From Polytrichum commune (Eukaryota; Streptophyta; Polytrichopsida; Polytrichales; Polytrichaceae), in assembly GCA_950295325.1 (NCBI GenBank), contig OX485803.1, positions 11,222,001 to 11,286,000 of the forward strand: a DNA stretch of 64,000 nucleotides, read 5' to 3'. The notes beneath the pieces are model-generated. The model was given only the letters and a program-made list of their open reading frames with translations, was not told where the DNA came from and searched no databases. A program made the position numbers and the translations under genes. Positions 1-12,459 of the stretch are shown piece after piece; position 1 is the first letter of the stretch; each line of letters opens with the position of its first letter.

Positions 1-1079
1 TATTGAAAATATGTCCAAATGTATTGAAATACGAGATGACGCAAGCTTGAATATGCTTCAATTGTTTCATTCTTTAACACATACATTCTTCTTCAAGTTG
101 ACAATCTATTATTAGAAAGTACATGTACTAGGTACACGTTTGGACTTCACGTTGGCCCCACTTGCCCTTCAAAAAGGAAAAAGTGGATATGCTCCAAATA
201 GCAAATATCGAACAAAAAACATCCTCCTCCTCGTTTGGTGACCTTTTGGAAAAAGAAACGGTTGTGCCACTTTTGAGCCCGAGTCTCAGTACTTTCCAAG
301 CTTGATATGTTGTTTGTTTGTTGGTTGTTGTGGTGGGTATTGAAGTGGTACCTATGACACTTTAGAAAGCAAACGCATGGTAATGGAGAGCAAGGGGCTC
401 ACTCAGTGTTCAAGATTGAAGTCCTTAATGCCCTTCAAATGCGATTTGGCCCTTCAAAATATACCTCTCTCAAAATAGCCTTCCAAAACGCCAGATTGAA
501 AATGAAGACATCACTTGAAGTCCTCAATTCAATGTGCCCATCACAAGAAGCAACAAGTGTAGGGCATTGTCACTACAAGAAGTGGAGTTAGATGATCGAT
601 TCTTAATTTTTCACATTGTACTAGAAACATGTATCATATAATTAATGCACAAGTTTTATATGAGATTTGTATTTCATTTTTATATTTTTGGATTGAAATC
701 TTGGATTTGAACCAACCCTTCAACTGAAGGACTAATATTTGAGAGCCCTGCAAAATGAAACTCATATTAGGGCTCCAATCTTGAACATTGGGCTCACTGA
801 TGTTTAAAGCACTAAAAGGCATCGATTGAGGTAGAGGGACATCATAATTTTGTTGTGTGCTTTTGTAAGGCTTATGAAGAGGGAAGCTAAGAACATGAGT
901 GTTGAGCATTGAGTAGTGAGTAGTGAGCGATAAGTAGTAACACATGAGCATTGAGCTATAACACGTAAGTGTCGATCACAAATATAGTAAGTTTCACACG
1001 ACTATAGGCGTATGACTCTACATTTTGTATTAATATAATCAAATTAAATCATTTTATATACTTACAAACATGAGAGTTA
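1..1079. other. Intergenic, nothing recognised
   Basis: AT-rich sequence with only short open frames (for example 406-591 on the plus strand) that have low-complexity or unremarkable translations and no recognisable motif. A CACTACAAGAAG string at 571 resembles a CACTA transposon end, but no partner end was found. Confidence 0.5.
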
Positions 1080-4000
1080 GTAATCAAAGGGGCCAATTAC
1101 CATGGATTGCTGGAAAACATTTATTCATTTGCATGATTTTTATTATGATAATCCACAACATTATTCCATGCAACAAAAACAACTTGTAAATATTATATTT
1201 TTTTGACATACTCAAACAAACGGGTGTCCATAATACTACCATCATTACTTGCGTTCAACAACGCCATCAAGCTCAAGTAGTCGCATAACCTTGTTGAAGG
1301 TATACATCGGAGCATGAATGAACTTGTCGTTTTCGTAATCTGCCTTACATAGTATAGGTGTTTGCAATACACCCATTTTATTTTCTTTTGCAAAGCACCA
1401 TATGACATTTTGGTGAAGTCAGGGTAAGTGCATTGTGCCATGGTAAGAGTTGTCCTTCTTTTAGATGATGTGGATGATCACTCCAAATCCTAGATATGGA
1501 ATGGCATCAACTCCATCAACATAGTACCCATTCATGAGCCCAAGGCTCTCCCACTTGGCTTTGTGATACGCCGTTGGAGTCGTTGGATTCCAATGTATTG
1601 TTTTTGAGAATCTAGAAGTTGGATGGGGCATAAAAATGTGGCATGGGGATGGGGAGTATCACAATTGCCAAAAACATGCGCCGTGCTGAAAGAGCCTCCC
1701 TATGTTGCAATTGAAAACCACCATCCTCAAGCGCCAACACCTCCTCTCTCGAAAGATTGGTTCCTGTATTCATCGGCCACATGTTGGGTACTATAGGCCA
1801 ATCTAGTATATATTTATTTTTGGTGCCACCCACGCAATGATTGATGTTGTCAAGGCAAAACCAATACTCCACATTGTTGGTGGAACGGAACTCCTTTTTC
1901 ATCCCTATGTATGTTGGAGTAGGGTTGCCATGTTTGCCGGTTTTGACTTGGCATTGCCCAAAGTCCATGTGTTGGCCTCCATTGCCCAACATCTTTTGTC
2001 AGTGTTGGGTGGCAATCTTGCAATGTGCCATTTTGAAGCAAGGCACTCAATCTCCAATACTAATGTGGTATGAGCCACAACATGATATGCATAATTCAAT
2101 GACTCCTCTATGCATGTATTTTTCGACTAGGTGTTAGGGCAAGGAACGGAGTAGTTCACTTTGTCGGGTTGATGTGAATCACATTCAACACCATGTGGTA
2201 AGTCGAGTTTATGTTTTGTGGATTCAAACAACTTGGAACCCTCAAGAGCACAATCTTTTGTGTTAAGTATGTTGTCCAAGGAAATGAATTCATGGCATAT
2301 GCCAATCTTTCTAGGGCATTGCACTTTGTAGCAACCTTAAATTTCAAAGAGTATTGGTCTAGACCTTTACCAGTTGGTCCACTTTTCAACCAAGACTTGT
2401 AATTAGCAATATGCATGAATGTTCTAATCAAATCATCCACCTTTGCTTCATGAGGACATGTCATCTTGTTTGCAAACTACTAAAGTCATTTTGTTGTGGA
2501 CCGTCTTTGCAAAATTGTAGGTTGGCATTACGGCATGTTGGTCTACAACCATGTCATGTGCATATTTAACAATACATATGTCAAAGGCATAATGATTACA
2601 ACACTTGTCAAAAAACCAATTGATAAAAGCCAAACATGACTCAGGAGAAAATAATATGCACTTACAAGTAACATATGACCACCCCATTGCATGTAATGAA
2701 GTAGCAAAAAACCTAGCCACTCTAAAAGACCTAGCAACCCCTTTAGGAGAAAACCATCATGAATGAATGACTAGGTATTTAGTTTTAGCATCCTCCATTG
2801 CAATAGCGTCCTTGTAGTCCTTGCAAATATGCTTGTGTTGAAATTGCAAAGATGGGTTGATAAACTTTTGTGTAATCTTGTCAAGGTATGTAGACCAATG
2901 AAAAAGGCAAGTAAGCTCATCCTCAATTGGCACAATTGGATCTCCATTCCCATAAATTTTCCTCACAACGTTCCAATTTGTCTAGGCGTTGTTAATCCAT
3001 GAATCCCTTAAAATTCACTTGTGCCACCCATTTCTCTGCCATAACACCATTTAGATTTTCCCAAAACAAAGTTTGTGCATCATTATCTTCATATTGCATA
3101 TCACAACGCGCTATAGTAGATACTTTACACTATTTGGTGTTGTGCACATGACATGCCATAGTCGTCCAATTCTTCAAATGCATAACATGATTGAACATAA
3201 TCCAAAAGTTCTCTATGTCCCCTCCAACCTACATCGGCTTTAAAAACTCCACCCCACTCGTCGCAATATCCAATGACATCTTGAGGACAAACACTTTGTC
3301 TTTTGATTGGCCAGGGAATTGGCTACCATGGACAGGATTGAACCATGGACGGGATTGAACCCATAGTGGTTTGTCAAAGCCATCATGTTATTCATAGTGT
3401 CCATTCCACTTTGAACAAAACATTTTAACATGGAATGAAGGTACGACAATTGGGGGATGCAAGGGTTGTGAGTTCGTCCATAACCATCTTTAAGAATGAA
3501 CTTTCTTGATGATATACCATTTGTAGGGGACTTGAGTAGGTAATTAGACATAATCGTTTATTTATTGCCCATCATAATAGCAAAATTTTGATAGTTGGAG
3601 TTTTCATCACCCCTATTGCTACACATTGGTACGCAATATCCAATGTCTCACGACACGTGCCATTCCAAACATGGTGGTTATGTACACCCAAATGTTTGCA
3701 AGCCCGAGCCATTCCCACATGAATGGAATGGGCATACACTATACATGCAAAGCATGAAGCTAGGCACACCAGGGTGGAGTGACATACCTTACATTCCAAC
3801 AAAGATTATTCTAGGGCCACTACTCCTACACAAAAAGGGATTGGAGTGAATCATGTCTACTTATTGTTATTTTGATTACCTTCATTACAAAGGAGATAAT
3901 TGCAGAAGTCGTTTGGGCATTGCAAATGACTTGCACATGTTGAACATTTGAATGACAACCCATATTCATTCTGGGTATGGTTGTTTTTGTGGTATACCAA

Positions 4001-4710
4001 GTGTGGCCATCATAGATTTGTCCATCCCATCCATGCCACAAGTGTATGTGAAAGGAACTCCAAGTGGCAAGGGGGACAAAATAAATATATTTCATCATTG
4101 TCAAAAGTAGACGGATGGTACTTCATCTCATGCACGTCAATACTATCAAATCTATTGATGCAAAATTGTACTTAGAACTTCTTACACTTTGTTTGTTTCA
4201 ATGCATTCACAATGTCCAATCCAAAGGCAATAGAATCAGGGTGCATACCTCACGCACATCAATACTATCAAACTCTACTGATGCAGAATCATACTTAGAA
4301 TGTTTCTTACACTTTGTTTGTTTCAATGCATCCACAATGTTCAATCCAGAGGCAATAAAATTAGGGTGACTAGGTGGATGTTATGGTGTCCATTTTATAT
4401 ATCGAGGGATGTGGGGAAACCCCTTGATATGAAGACTTGCTTTGGATAGTGTAGATTGGACACTTCTAGAAGGAAACAACAATATATCAGAGAGATCCAC
4501 CATTGGATAGACATCATCATCTTAACCTGAGAACACAAGGATATTGTCATCATTGGGCTCCAATTTAATAGTGGAAAAACTTGGGATGTGAACTGTGAAT
4601 GTACCGATTTCATTAGTGAGAGTAATTGTTGATGCTTGCATTTGGGAATCGGAAACACCAATGACCCTATGAACCGAGACCCAATGTCCAAGACAAACCA
4701 TCAACACATC
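1080..4710 (-). mobile_element. Degenerate coding element, copy A (family unrecognised)
   Basis: Reading the minus strand from about 4700 down to 1080 gives broken pieces of one long protein scattered over all three frames. They include a stretch with C-x-H-L-G-x-H-x-H-H (near 3700), QSGMDTMNNMMAL (near 3400), ITQKFINPSLQFQHK (near 2850), a Cys-rich piece (2448-2720) and DWPIVPNMWP (near 1780). The same pieces recur in order in copy C (plus strand, 62170-64000), and the last part recurs in copy B (36440-37540, minus). Repetition at dispersed sites and heavy decay point to an old transposable element or a transposed multicopy gene. I do not recognise the family and saw no terminal repeats. The region between 3850 and 4700 is assigned only by position. 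Confidence 0.55.
4136..4372. repeat. Tandem duplication, 2 x about 122 bp
   Basis: Two adjacent diverged copies begin with the same string, TCAATACTATCAAA, at about 4137 and 4259. Both run on through ACTTTGTTTGTTTCAATGCA and CAATCCA-AGGCAATA. The unit lies inside copy A of the degenerate element, so it is probably an internal duplication of that element. Confidence 0.75.
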
Positions 4711-6255
4711 TAGTTTTTCTTAATCAATAGTGTTTATGAAACCTCTCCGCTATTTGCATGCAACTCTTGTTCAACATACATTGTACCTACTTAGAAATTA
4801 AACCTTAACCTAACAAGTCCTTTGAAACTACAACAAATCCATCAACACCCAAGGTCAGTGCGAAGGGCACTAGAGAACATGAAGACTTGATGAAGCCATG
4901 GTATATTGAGATTTCGAAATTCCCTTTGGAATGTATGGAATTTATGGTTCCAATTAGTGGCACCGATTAAATACTTAAGAATTAAAGTAAGGGATTAATA
5001 CCTTATGTATCAAGAATGACGCAATCCCATATTATAATGATAATCCTTACTCTAGGGTTAAGATACTTTTGCATTAGGTGGCATCAAATACATAGGAGAA
5101 TTGAGCCCAATGGGGCATTGGACGATTGGGGACCTAGGGGGTGCCAACTCTACATCATTGGCATAGCACCCTATATGCTCAGACTTCAAATCTAGAATTT
5201 ATGGAGGATCACAAAACTGGTGTACCTCATGGATTCAATTGAGTACTAGGTGAATGCAACAACGGAACATCAAGCACCAGTGGCCTTGTTTTCTTGCAAG
5301 GTGCCCATACGTGAAAGTCAATGTCATGTCCAAGGTGGCAAGACACCGACTCCTCCACACATGGAGGTGGTGAAGATCGTTGATGGCTTCAAAGAGAACC
5401 CATGTTGTGGGGGGATGGAGGCATTGCCATGGAATATAAAAATCGCCAAGTTACCAAATTGAGTATTGCAACCTCGAACCCCCTTAAACTCCCCCCCCCC
5501 AAAAAAAAACACACACACACACACACACACGTTAAAACATTTTCAATATGTGGCTTCTTCAAAGACACACACAATGACTTTGAAATGAACAAGTTCAAAC
5601 AACGAGATTGACAATGAACAACGAGAAGTACACCCAAAACATAAAATGAATACGATGTTTGGCCCATCAGCCCACCTGCCCATCATTGACTGAAACATTG
5701 TTAAAATAGGATTCAATCAAATCAACAAAGGTCAATAAAACATGATAAGATACAAAGTTAGGAAATCACATATCTCTGCATTCAACATCAAGAATGGACA
5801 GAAGTCCACACCCTTTAACCCACCAGATAGCAGTGACACCCCAAAAGAAACAAAAGCAAAGTAGGTCAAGATTAAGAAATTTTATCCCCTCCACCCCACA
5901 CATGCAATCATGGAAGGATGAAAACAATGCAACATGGTCATCATAATGATTTCAAGGAAAGAAAAACATTATTGACATGAACTAAGGACATGTGTGTGTG
6001 GTTTTTGTTTTTTTAATTGTAATCTATACCCATTAGTTGAATACACTGAAGTGCATAACCAACATCTATTAATTAGAGCTGGGAAGTGCATATTGTTAAA
6101 TTTTCTACAAAAGATCTCTGAACCAATAGGTTGACCTTGGCACAAGATTCGCCAATGTGTAGTCACTAAATTATGGATTATAATGCATGCCGATGTAAGA
6201 GAGTTGAACTAGAATGCATTCCTTTGTTAGCATGCACCAAATTCCCTGTTAGCAT

Positions 6256-6289
<34 letters not shown>

Positions 6290-6396
6290 TTATATAAAAT
6301 ATAAAATATTGTTGCCGGATAATGGATTGGGGGAAACCTCGCTCAATAACAAAATTGCCGCCAAACTTGAAAGATTAATTGTTTTGCTAATATGCA
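4711..6396. other. Intergenic with simple repeats
   Basis: No supportable gene. It holds a poly-C/poly-A/(AC)n microsatellite at about 5490-5530 and a (CA)n microsatellite at 6256-6286. Open frames across these tracts are artefacts of the simple repeats. Confidence 0.6.
6256..6286. repeat. (CA)n microsatellite
   Basis: About 15 uninterrupted CA dinucleotides, read directly. Confidence 0.95.
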
Positions 6397-6639
6397 CACT
6401 ACAAGAGAAACAAGGGTTTTTAGTACAGTGTTTTAGCAAGCATGTGCTTATTGGACCAACACTTCATGAAAAAAAGGAAATCGACATGTTTTTAGTATAA
6501 GTGTTGGAAAATAGTCATTGTAGACACATTGACGCCCCGATGTTGTTTATAGGACGACACACATCGTCTTATACACAATCAGACAATTTCCCAATAGATT
6601 GTGTGAATTATGGTCGGTAATTTTTAGAGCGTATGTGGA

Positions 6640-7400
6640 AAATCATGTACACAGTAAATAGTAGACAATTTCCAATATATAATAAATAAAAGTATGTTAA
6701 TAGTAAAACATTATACTATAAATAGTAAATAATACTAGCACACCATTAATAGAACTAATATAATAATATAACAAAATAATAAATATCAGACCGTAAATAG
6801 TAAATAATATACTATATACATTAGATAAGAATAACATACTGAAAACAATAAATAATATACTATATAAAGTATACAATAATAAAATACTATAAATAATAAT
6901 AGAAGACCATTAATAGTACTAATATACTATGAACATTGAAAATTAAATATTAGAATAAACAATATACTACATACAGTAGATAATAATAACATACTGAAAA
7001 TAATAAAGAATAAAGAATAATAAACATCAGACCATTAATAGTAATAATATACTATAAATATTAAATAGTAAATATCATACCATAAATAGTAAATAATATA
7101 TTATATACAATAGACAATAATAACATACTGAAAATATAAAATATAAAATACTATAAATAATAAGCTATAAACAATGAATATTAGGTAGTACATAATAAAT
7201 ATGATAATATAAATAGTAAATACGAGGCAGTAAATAGAAAATACGAGATACTTAATAATAAATAATAGGCAGTATATAACAAATACTGGATAATAAATTA
7301 TAAGCAGTAAATAATAGACAATAAATAATATATGCTGTATATAGTTGATATTATATTGTATACAATAAATAAAAAATAAAAAATAATTTGGGGCCTCTAT
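6640..7400. repeat. AT-rich degenerate minisatellite
   Basis: About 760 bases built from variants of ATAGTAAATAATA, ACTATATACA and AATAATAACATACTGAAAA, with almost no G or C. The phrase AATAACATACTGAAAA recurs near 6830, 6985 and 7115, giving an irregular higher-order periodicity of roughly 130-155 bases. The 101-residue minus-strand open frame over it (I, Y, L and F only) is a composition artefact. Confidence 0.8.
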
Positions 7401-7433
7401 ATACAAATGTTTTAAATACTTCTAATGTATCAT

Positions 7434-7520
7434 GCGCGGAGTGGTGGCTTAGTGGCTAAGGCCTCTATGTGGGAGCCAAGAGGTTCAAGGATCAAATTCC
7501 TTGGCCCCCCGCCCTTGGCT
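7434..7520 (+). mobile_element. tRNA-derived SINE-like head
   Basis: The stretch from 7437 resembles a tRNA. TGGCTTAGTGGCTAAGG matches an internal A box, and about 35 bases on, CAAGG-ATCAAATT-CCTTG forms a T-arm-like hairpin overlapping a decayed B box (GATCAAATTCC). The anticodon stem is poor, so a working tRNA gene is unlikely. A SINE head transcribed by RNA polymerase III is the best reading. The 3' end and target duplications were not located; the body probably continues to about 7620. Confidence 0.45.
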
Positions 7521-8652
7521 TAGCCTACTAGGTAAGTGTCTAGGCACTTAGAACTATAGGTGCTTATAGATGGCAAAGCTCGGGAGGTGAGGATTGGACT
7601 TACTAATGGTGGATATCTCTTTTAAATGGCATTCATTTGTTATGAAATAGGACCACTCATTATTCAACATATCAACCAATGATAGCCCTACACATGTATG
7701 CGCATTTTAACGTTAAGTAATAATTTAGTGTGGAGCCCGTAAAACTTTTAGTATATTTAGACATCATAAGCAATGGTCCTAAACATATTAGCTATGTCCA
7801 AATAGACAATCCATGGAGTGTAGGGCATGGTCCCCCAAGACATGTCGTAGACAACACACTTTCTAGTAATATATGTTATTAGGTCACGTCTTTATTTACT
7901 TCAATAAATGTCTTGTTACATGTCTAGATTGTACATAATATCTAGTAGTGGCAATGGCGTTTGGGGTGGGTGGGTTGGGAGGGGGGAGGCCCTGTAATAG
8001 GTGATTGATGGCTTGGTGGAATGCACAACATAAACGAAAAATTAAGGAGACCATGGGAAACATCGGCATTATGTTTTCACTCAAAATATCGCCTAGCATA
8101 GATCGAAACTATTCGTCACGTCACATGGCATTGTAAGAGAGTGTGTTGACAAAATGTGAGCAAACACACCACACACTTCAATATGTTATTTTTTATTATT
8201 TTATTATTCATAAGGGCTAATATTGTGTCATTAATTATGGGAATACGGCGTTTGGGCATCAATAATGTTAATAAGTAATTAGAGGTGAGCATGCATTCAA
8301 GATAAAATTAGTTGGGACTTGGGATTAGTTATCGGCCATGTAAATCACACACTCACATCCCTTATGTAGTGATGAATTGGGATGATTAGGAAAAAATCTA
8401 ATCCCTAAACCGATTAATTAACTTCAAGGAACACAAAGGATTGGCACATGTCGTATGTATAATTTTAACCCAGTGATTGTCACACTTTGGCCTTTCAATA
8501 TAGTGGAATTTGCAATAGTTATGAATTACTATCCAATAAAACCACGTTGCTGAATTTTCCACTACAAGCCTAACTAACCATGGAATGATGAGTTACTACC
8601 GGCCTTAACGGAGCCGTCAATATATGACTACTAAAGAGATGTAAGTTAACCA
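7521..8652. other. Intergenic, nothing recognised
   Basis: No coherent coding frame or repeat boundary beyond the likely SINE body at its start. A CACTACAAG string at 8559 is isolated. Confidence 0.5.
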
Positions 8653-8665
8653 TAGTAATTGTAGG
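8653..8665. repeat. 5' target-site duplication of the large retrotransposon
   Basis: TAGTAATTGTAGG is repeated exactly at 23052-23064, immediately after the TATC tail. A perfect 13-bp direct repeat flanking a non-LTR element is the expected mark of target-primed insertion, and it defines the element as 8666-23051. Confidence 0.8.
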
Positions 8666-10692
8666 AACACGGTAAGCTATTGCACATACAATTCATATTA
8701 ATGGGGGAAGCATTTTATGGTGCGATGGCTGTGTGGAGCTGAGGTGCAGTGAGGGATTGTTGCGTGATGGTTGGTGTTAGGTCACAGATCTAAGCTCTTT
8801 GTTTGGATTACGGGAGGAGTGGTACCCAAATCGTGATCCACAATGAAGAGTATTAGATCTAAGCCCAGATCTCACTAAGTGTTGTAGCTGCTCCAAAACG
8901 GATTAGTACTGAAGCGGGCTGGAATCCGGGAGTAAGAGCAAGTGTTGGTGCCAACGGGAAGCTACTGAGCAGCAACACGAATGTGAGATCTGAGGGTACC
9001 TGCACACCCAAGCGCAGCAAGACCCAAACTGCTTACACACAAACAAGAGATACATATTACAAGAATGAAGATGCCGAAGAAGAACGCCGTAGGAGAACGA
9101 CGAAGGACTCACTAAGCTGCTACCAAAGGAGCGTCACCCACAACGACCGCATCAGATACCGAAGAAGAACGCCGAAGGAGTTCGTTGAAGGCCTCACTAA
9201 GTTGCTGCCGAACAGGGTAGAGGCGGCACCGCCTTGCTGTCAAAGGATCTGCTCACCCGGACGCTGCCCAACCCACTGTTGGACCCTCTAAAGCAATGCT
9301 GCTACAAGAAACGCCGATCCAAAAAGAGACAACGCCGAAAGAGCATCGGAGAAGATCGAAGGAGACGCCGCACAACGCGAGATCACCAACGAGCAGAGGA
9401 AGTAACCAGTGACAAAGGACAGACATTCGACCGCCCAGACCATTGGCACCAGCCCTCGCAACACCAAACACCAGCGGACTTTTTCAAATTACATCACTGT
9501 AAACACTACACCCTCATCTCCATAAGTATAGGATAGTCTGCCCTAGATCACGTCTCCTAAACATTCATAGATTGATCAGTGGCATATTTGACATGATTGA
9601 TAGTTAGATTGCCGAAAACAGGACTCTCAGACCTTACCTCTCACCCACATAGTACTTGCATTACGAGTAGACCCCATCCCGAGGGAGGATAGAAAAGATC
9701 CCTCATAACCAAACCCTTCACCGGAACCCTGATTTCTTAGTAAGGGATCTCTTAGATCCCACCTCCCACCCTTCTACACTACGGAACCTGCACCCCAAAC
9801 ACAAGCCACGAGCTTGCCCATGCTGGAGACCCGACGCGGGTAATTACCCAAGATCACAAGTTCTTACCGAATCAGGAGTTTACACAAGCACAAGCATCGC
9901 CGGAGGAGTGACAAGGAACTGGATAGTGCCGTGAGAGCAGTCTGATAACCTACAAAGACTACCCATTTCCGACGTTGCTACCGAATCAGGGGTTTACACA
10001 AGCACAAGCATCGCCGGAAAAGTTGACAAGGAGCTGGGAAGTGCCGCCAATGCAGTCTGATAACCTACAGAGACTACCCCATTTCCGACGTTGTTGCCGA
10101 ATCAGGAATCTACACAAGCACAAGCATAGGCGGAGGAATTGACAAGTAGCTGGGAAGTGCCGCGAGTGCAGCCTAATAACCCACAGAGACTACCCCATTT
10201 CTGACGTTGCTGCCGAATCAGGAGTTACACAAGCAAAGCATCGCCGGAGGAGTTGACAAGGAGCTGGAAAGTGCCGCGAGTGCAATCTGATAACCTACAA
10301 AGACTAACCCGTTTCCGACAAACAAAACTCTGCACAAGCTCAACAAAGTGTTGTCTAGCCACAAGCTGCTGCCATTTCAAAAGAAGTTAACACAACCCCA
10401 ACTCAGCAACCCTCAGCTGCGGCAGAAGAAAGGATCAGGCGAGACGCTACCGAAGGAGAACGCTGATGCAGGAGCCGAGGAGGAAGAATATTGTTGCCAG
10501 CAACGAAGCTGCCACTGCCAAGGCCGAGGCCCAGTAAACCGAACACCAAGACATCCACAGAGAGCAGCTAGACTGACTACGGGGGCCGAACTATCTGGAA
10601 GACCTCACACCCACCATCAGAAGCTGCGAACGACTTGGTGTTGAGAAGGACATAGAGGGGAGCTGCTGCCCATCGTGTCCCCAATCAAAAAC
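8666..10692 (+). promoter_or_regulatory. Long 5' leader of the retrotransposon
   Basis: About 2 kb before ORF1, noticeably richer in G+C than the flanks. It contains an imperfect repeat around GAAGAAGAACGCCG (9067-9235) and the four ~115-bp units annotated separately. Non-LTR elements carry an internal promoter near their 5' end, so this leader probably supplies it. Short open frames here (8983-9291, 9234-9536, 10348-10644) have Arg/Lys-rich or mixed translations with no motif and are not called as genes. Confidence 0.5.
9866..10322 (+). repeat. Four tandem ~115-bp units in the 5' leader
   Basis: Units start at about 9866, 9980, 10096 and 10212 (spacing 114, 116, 116). Each begins with (A/G)CCGAATCAGG and continues with ACACAAGCACAAGCAT, CGGAGGA, GACAAGGA-CTGG, GTGCCG and TTTCCGAC. 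Tandem 5' monomers of this kind act as promoter units in some LINEs, such as mouse L1 A and Tf types. That role is inferred here from position only. Confidence 0.85.
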
Positions 10693-12450
10693 ATGGCATC
10701 ACCTTCCACCCTCCGACCCATCTTTGGAGATGATGACAACATGGAGGTAGACACACCCTCACAAAACCTCATGCGGCTCTTAGCAGAAAAGGCAAAGGAG
10801 AACCAGGCTGCGAAGGAAATAGGCATCAAGAGGACCCGGGAGAAGACAACACCGAATAAATCTCTACACCAAACCCCACAACGACGCCCACAAACCTCAC
10901 AGGTAAACTCTATTGTCCCGGAACGAAGGTTCCGTCAAAAATTTTGGTATGGTTTCACTAACATGGAGAAATTGGCTATGGAAGAAGGGTTGGAAGAACT
11001 CTTCGATGGTGAATCCATTGAAGATAGGGTACTTAGGGGAGTGCCAAGGAAGGAAGCGGAAGAAATGGAGGGGGTCGCAATATCCTTCCCAAGGATATCC
11101 CAAATCTACTACTCAGGTAAGAGAGAGGATGGTGTCCTTGGACAACACCTCAACCTAACACGAATCCCATATGATATCCCAATTGATCCCAATACATGTC
11201 TTGCTTTGGACTTTCATGTTGCTATTGAATTTCAATTACCCAACACCCCTCTCCTACACAACCATGTGAAAGAACTAGTAAGGAAAAGACTTGAGTTTAT
11301 GCAAATTCCTCTTGGCACTAACCTTATTGAGCCCATATCTATCATGTGCATGAGTGTCAAGAGAGGTGGAGAAAAATGAGTTTGGGCGGGAATTGCCAAA
11401 CTCCACCTTCTCCACCCCGAAATTGATGGTGTGGCTTTGTTGAAAGGACTTAGACCTTTCATTCTACAATTAAACCCCAAATCAACCCAAGGTACTCTTG
11501 GAAAGGTATGTAAGACTTACCACTCCATAGCTAGGAACAACAACCTTTCAATCAAAATCACTAGCGAAACTTTGATTGATGTCTCTTCACACATGCTCTT
11601 CAAAGATATCTTAGAGAATAGTTTTAGGAGAGGTCATGAATTTGAGATTGTAGAGGTGCAAAAGGGCACTCCCAACAATCATGCTTACATTGTTGCACCA
11701 ACCCCCTCACAAGCCAAGAAAATCCAAACACTTCAAGTTGCAATACACCATGAAATTTTGGAACGACAAGTGAACAAAGGGCCTTCTCTCACCTTTGAGC
11801 AAAAACAAAGGAAATAAGCTCTAACCCTCACCTTCTACAACCTTCCCATCTTGATGAGCATAGATGACACATCTCTTGAAATTTGCAAGATAATTGGAAC
11901 CAAGAATGTTGTCTCCATTTGGTTCCATAAGCAAGATGGAATTAGACACAATGGTAGTGCAAATGTTGAATGCCTCAACCCCTTTGTATACAAAAAGTTT
12001 GTAGGAAAAGAGGAAAAAATTGGTGTTTATCATGTGGAAATTACTCCACACCGTAGGAGTCTTGATGGTATTGACAAACCCTCCAAAGATTTGTTGGTCA
12101 AGTTTGGATTTGAAGATACTAACACTTGCTTGGTGAACACCATTGAAGCAATCCAAAACCAAAGCCAAGGAGAGAAGAATGCCACCAAAAACGAAGTTTT
12201 TACCATCATGAAGGAGGCCATTGAAGAAGGGAACAAGAAACTCAAGCCTGAACTACACGAAGAGATGAAGGTCTTGAAGGATGACATAGTCAAAGAGGCC
12301 CACAACTATGTAGATGACATCAACGAAAAATTGAAGAAGCAAATGTTGGACATCCAAAGCACATTAACCATGGCACTTACCGGGATGCAACAAATTACTG
12401 GGTTGGTAAACCCAAATCTTATGATTAAAGACCTGCCAAATGTGGATTGA
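10693..12450 (+). pseudogene. Retrotransposon ORF1 (RNA-binding, RRM-like, coiled coil), two in-frame stops
   Basis: One frame runs from ATG 10693 to TGA 12448-12450, broken by TGA at 11377-11379 and TAA at 11815-11817; all three open segments share this frame. The chosen ATG (context AACATGGC) is the first in frame. The N terminus is acidic, then basic and proline-rich. A middle block includes a GIAKLHLLHPEIDG segment just after the first stop. From about 11820 a segment patterned like an RRM follows (TFYNLP, then NVVSIWF, then NGSANVECLNP, ending in EITPHRRSLDG). The last ~90 residues are a heptad-rich coiled coil (12180-12400). This matches LINE ORF1 proteins, which bind element RNA and multimerise. 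The first stop probably replaces Trp (TGG to TGA). Readthrough cannot be excluded, but two stops favour a decayed copy. Confidence 0.7.
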
Positions 12451-12459
12451 CCACAAATC

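Noticed and set aside
7101-7406. 101-residue minus-strand open frame in the AT-rich minisatellite
   Set aside because: Translation is almost only I, Y, L, F and V from simple repeats; not a protein.
7434-7520. A functional tRNA gene
   Set aside because: The anticodon stem does not pair well and the B box is altered; a SINE head is more likely.
8983-9536. Arg/Lys-rich open frames in the retrotransposon leader
   Set aside because: They overlap the GAAGAAGAACGCCG repeat, have no motif and no conserved context.
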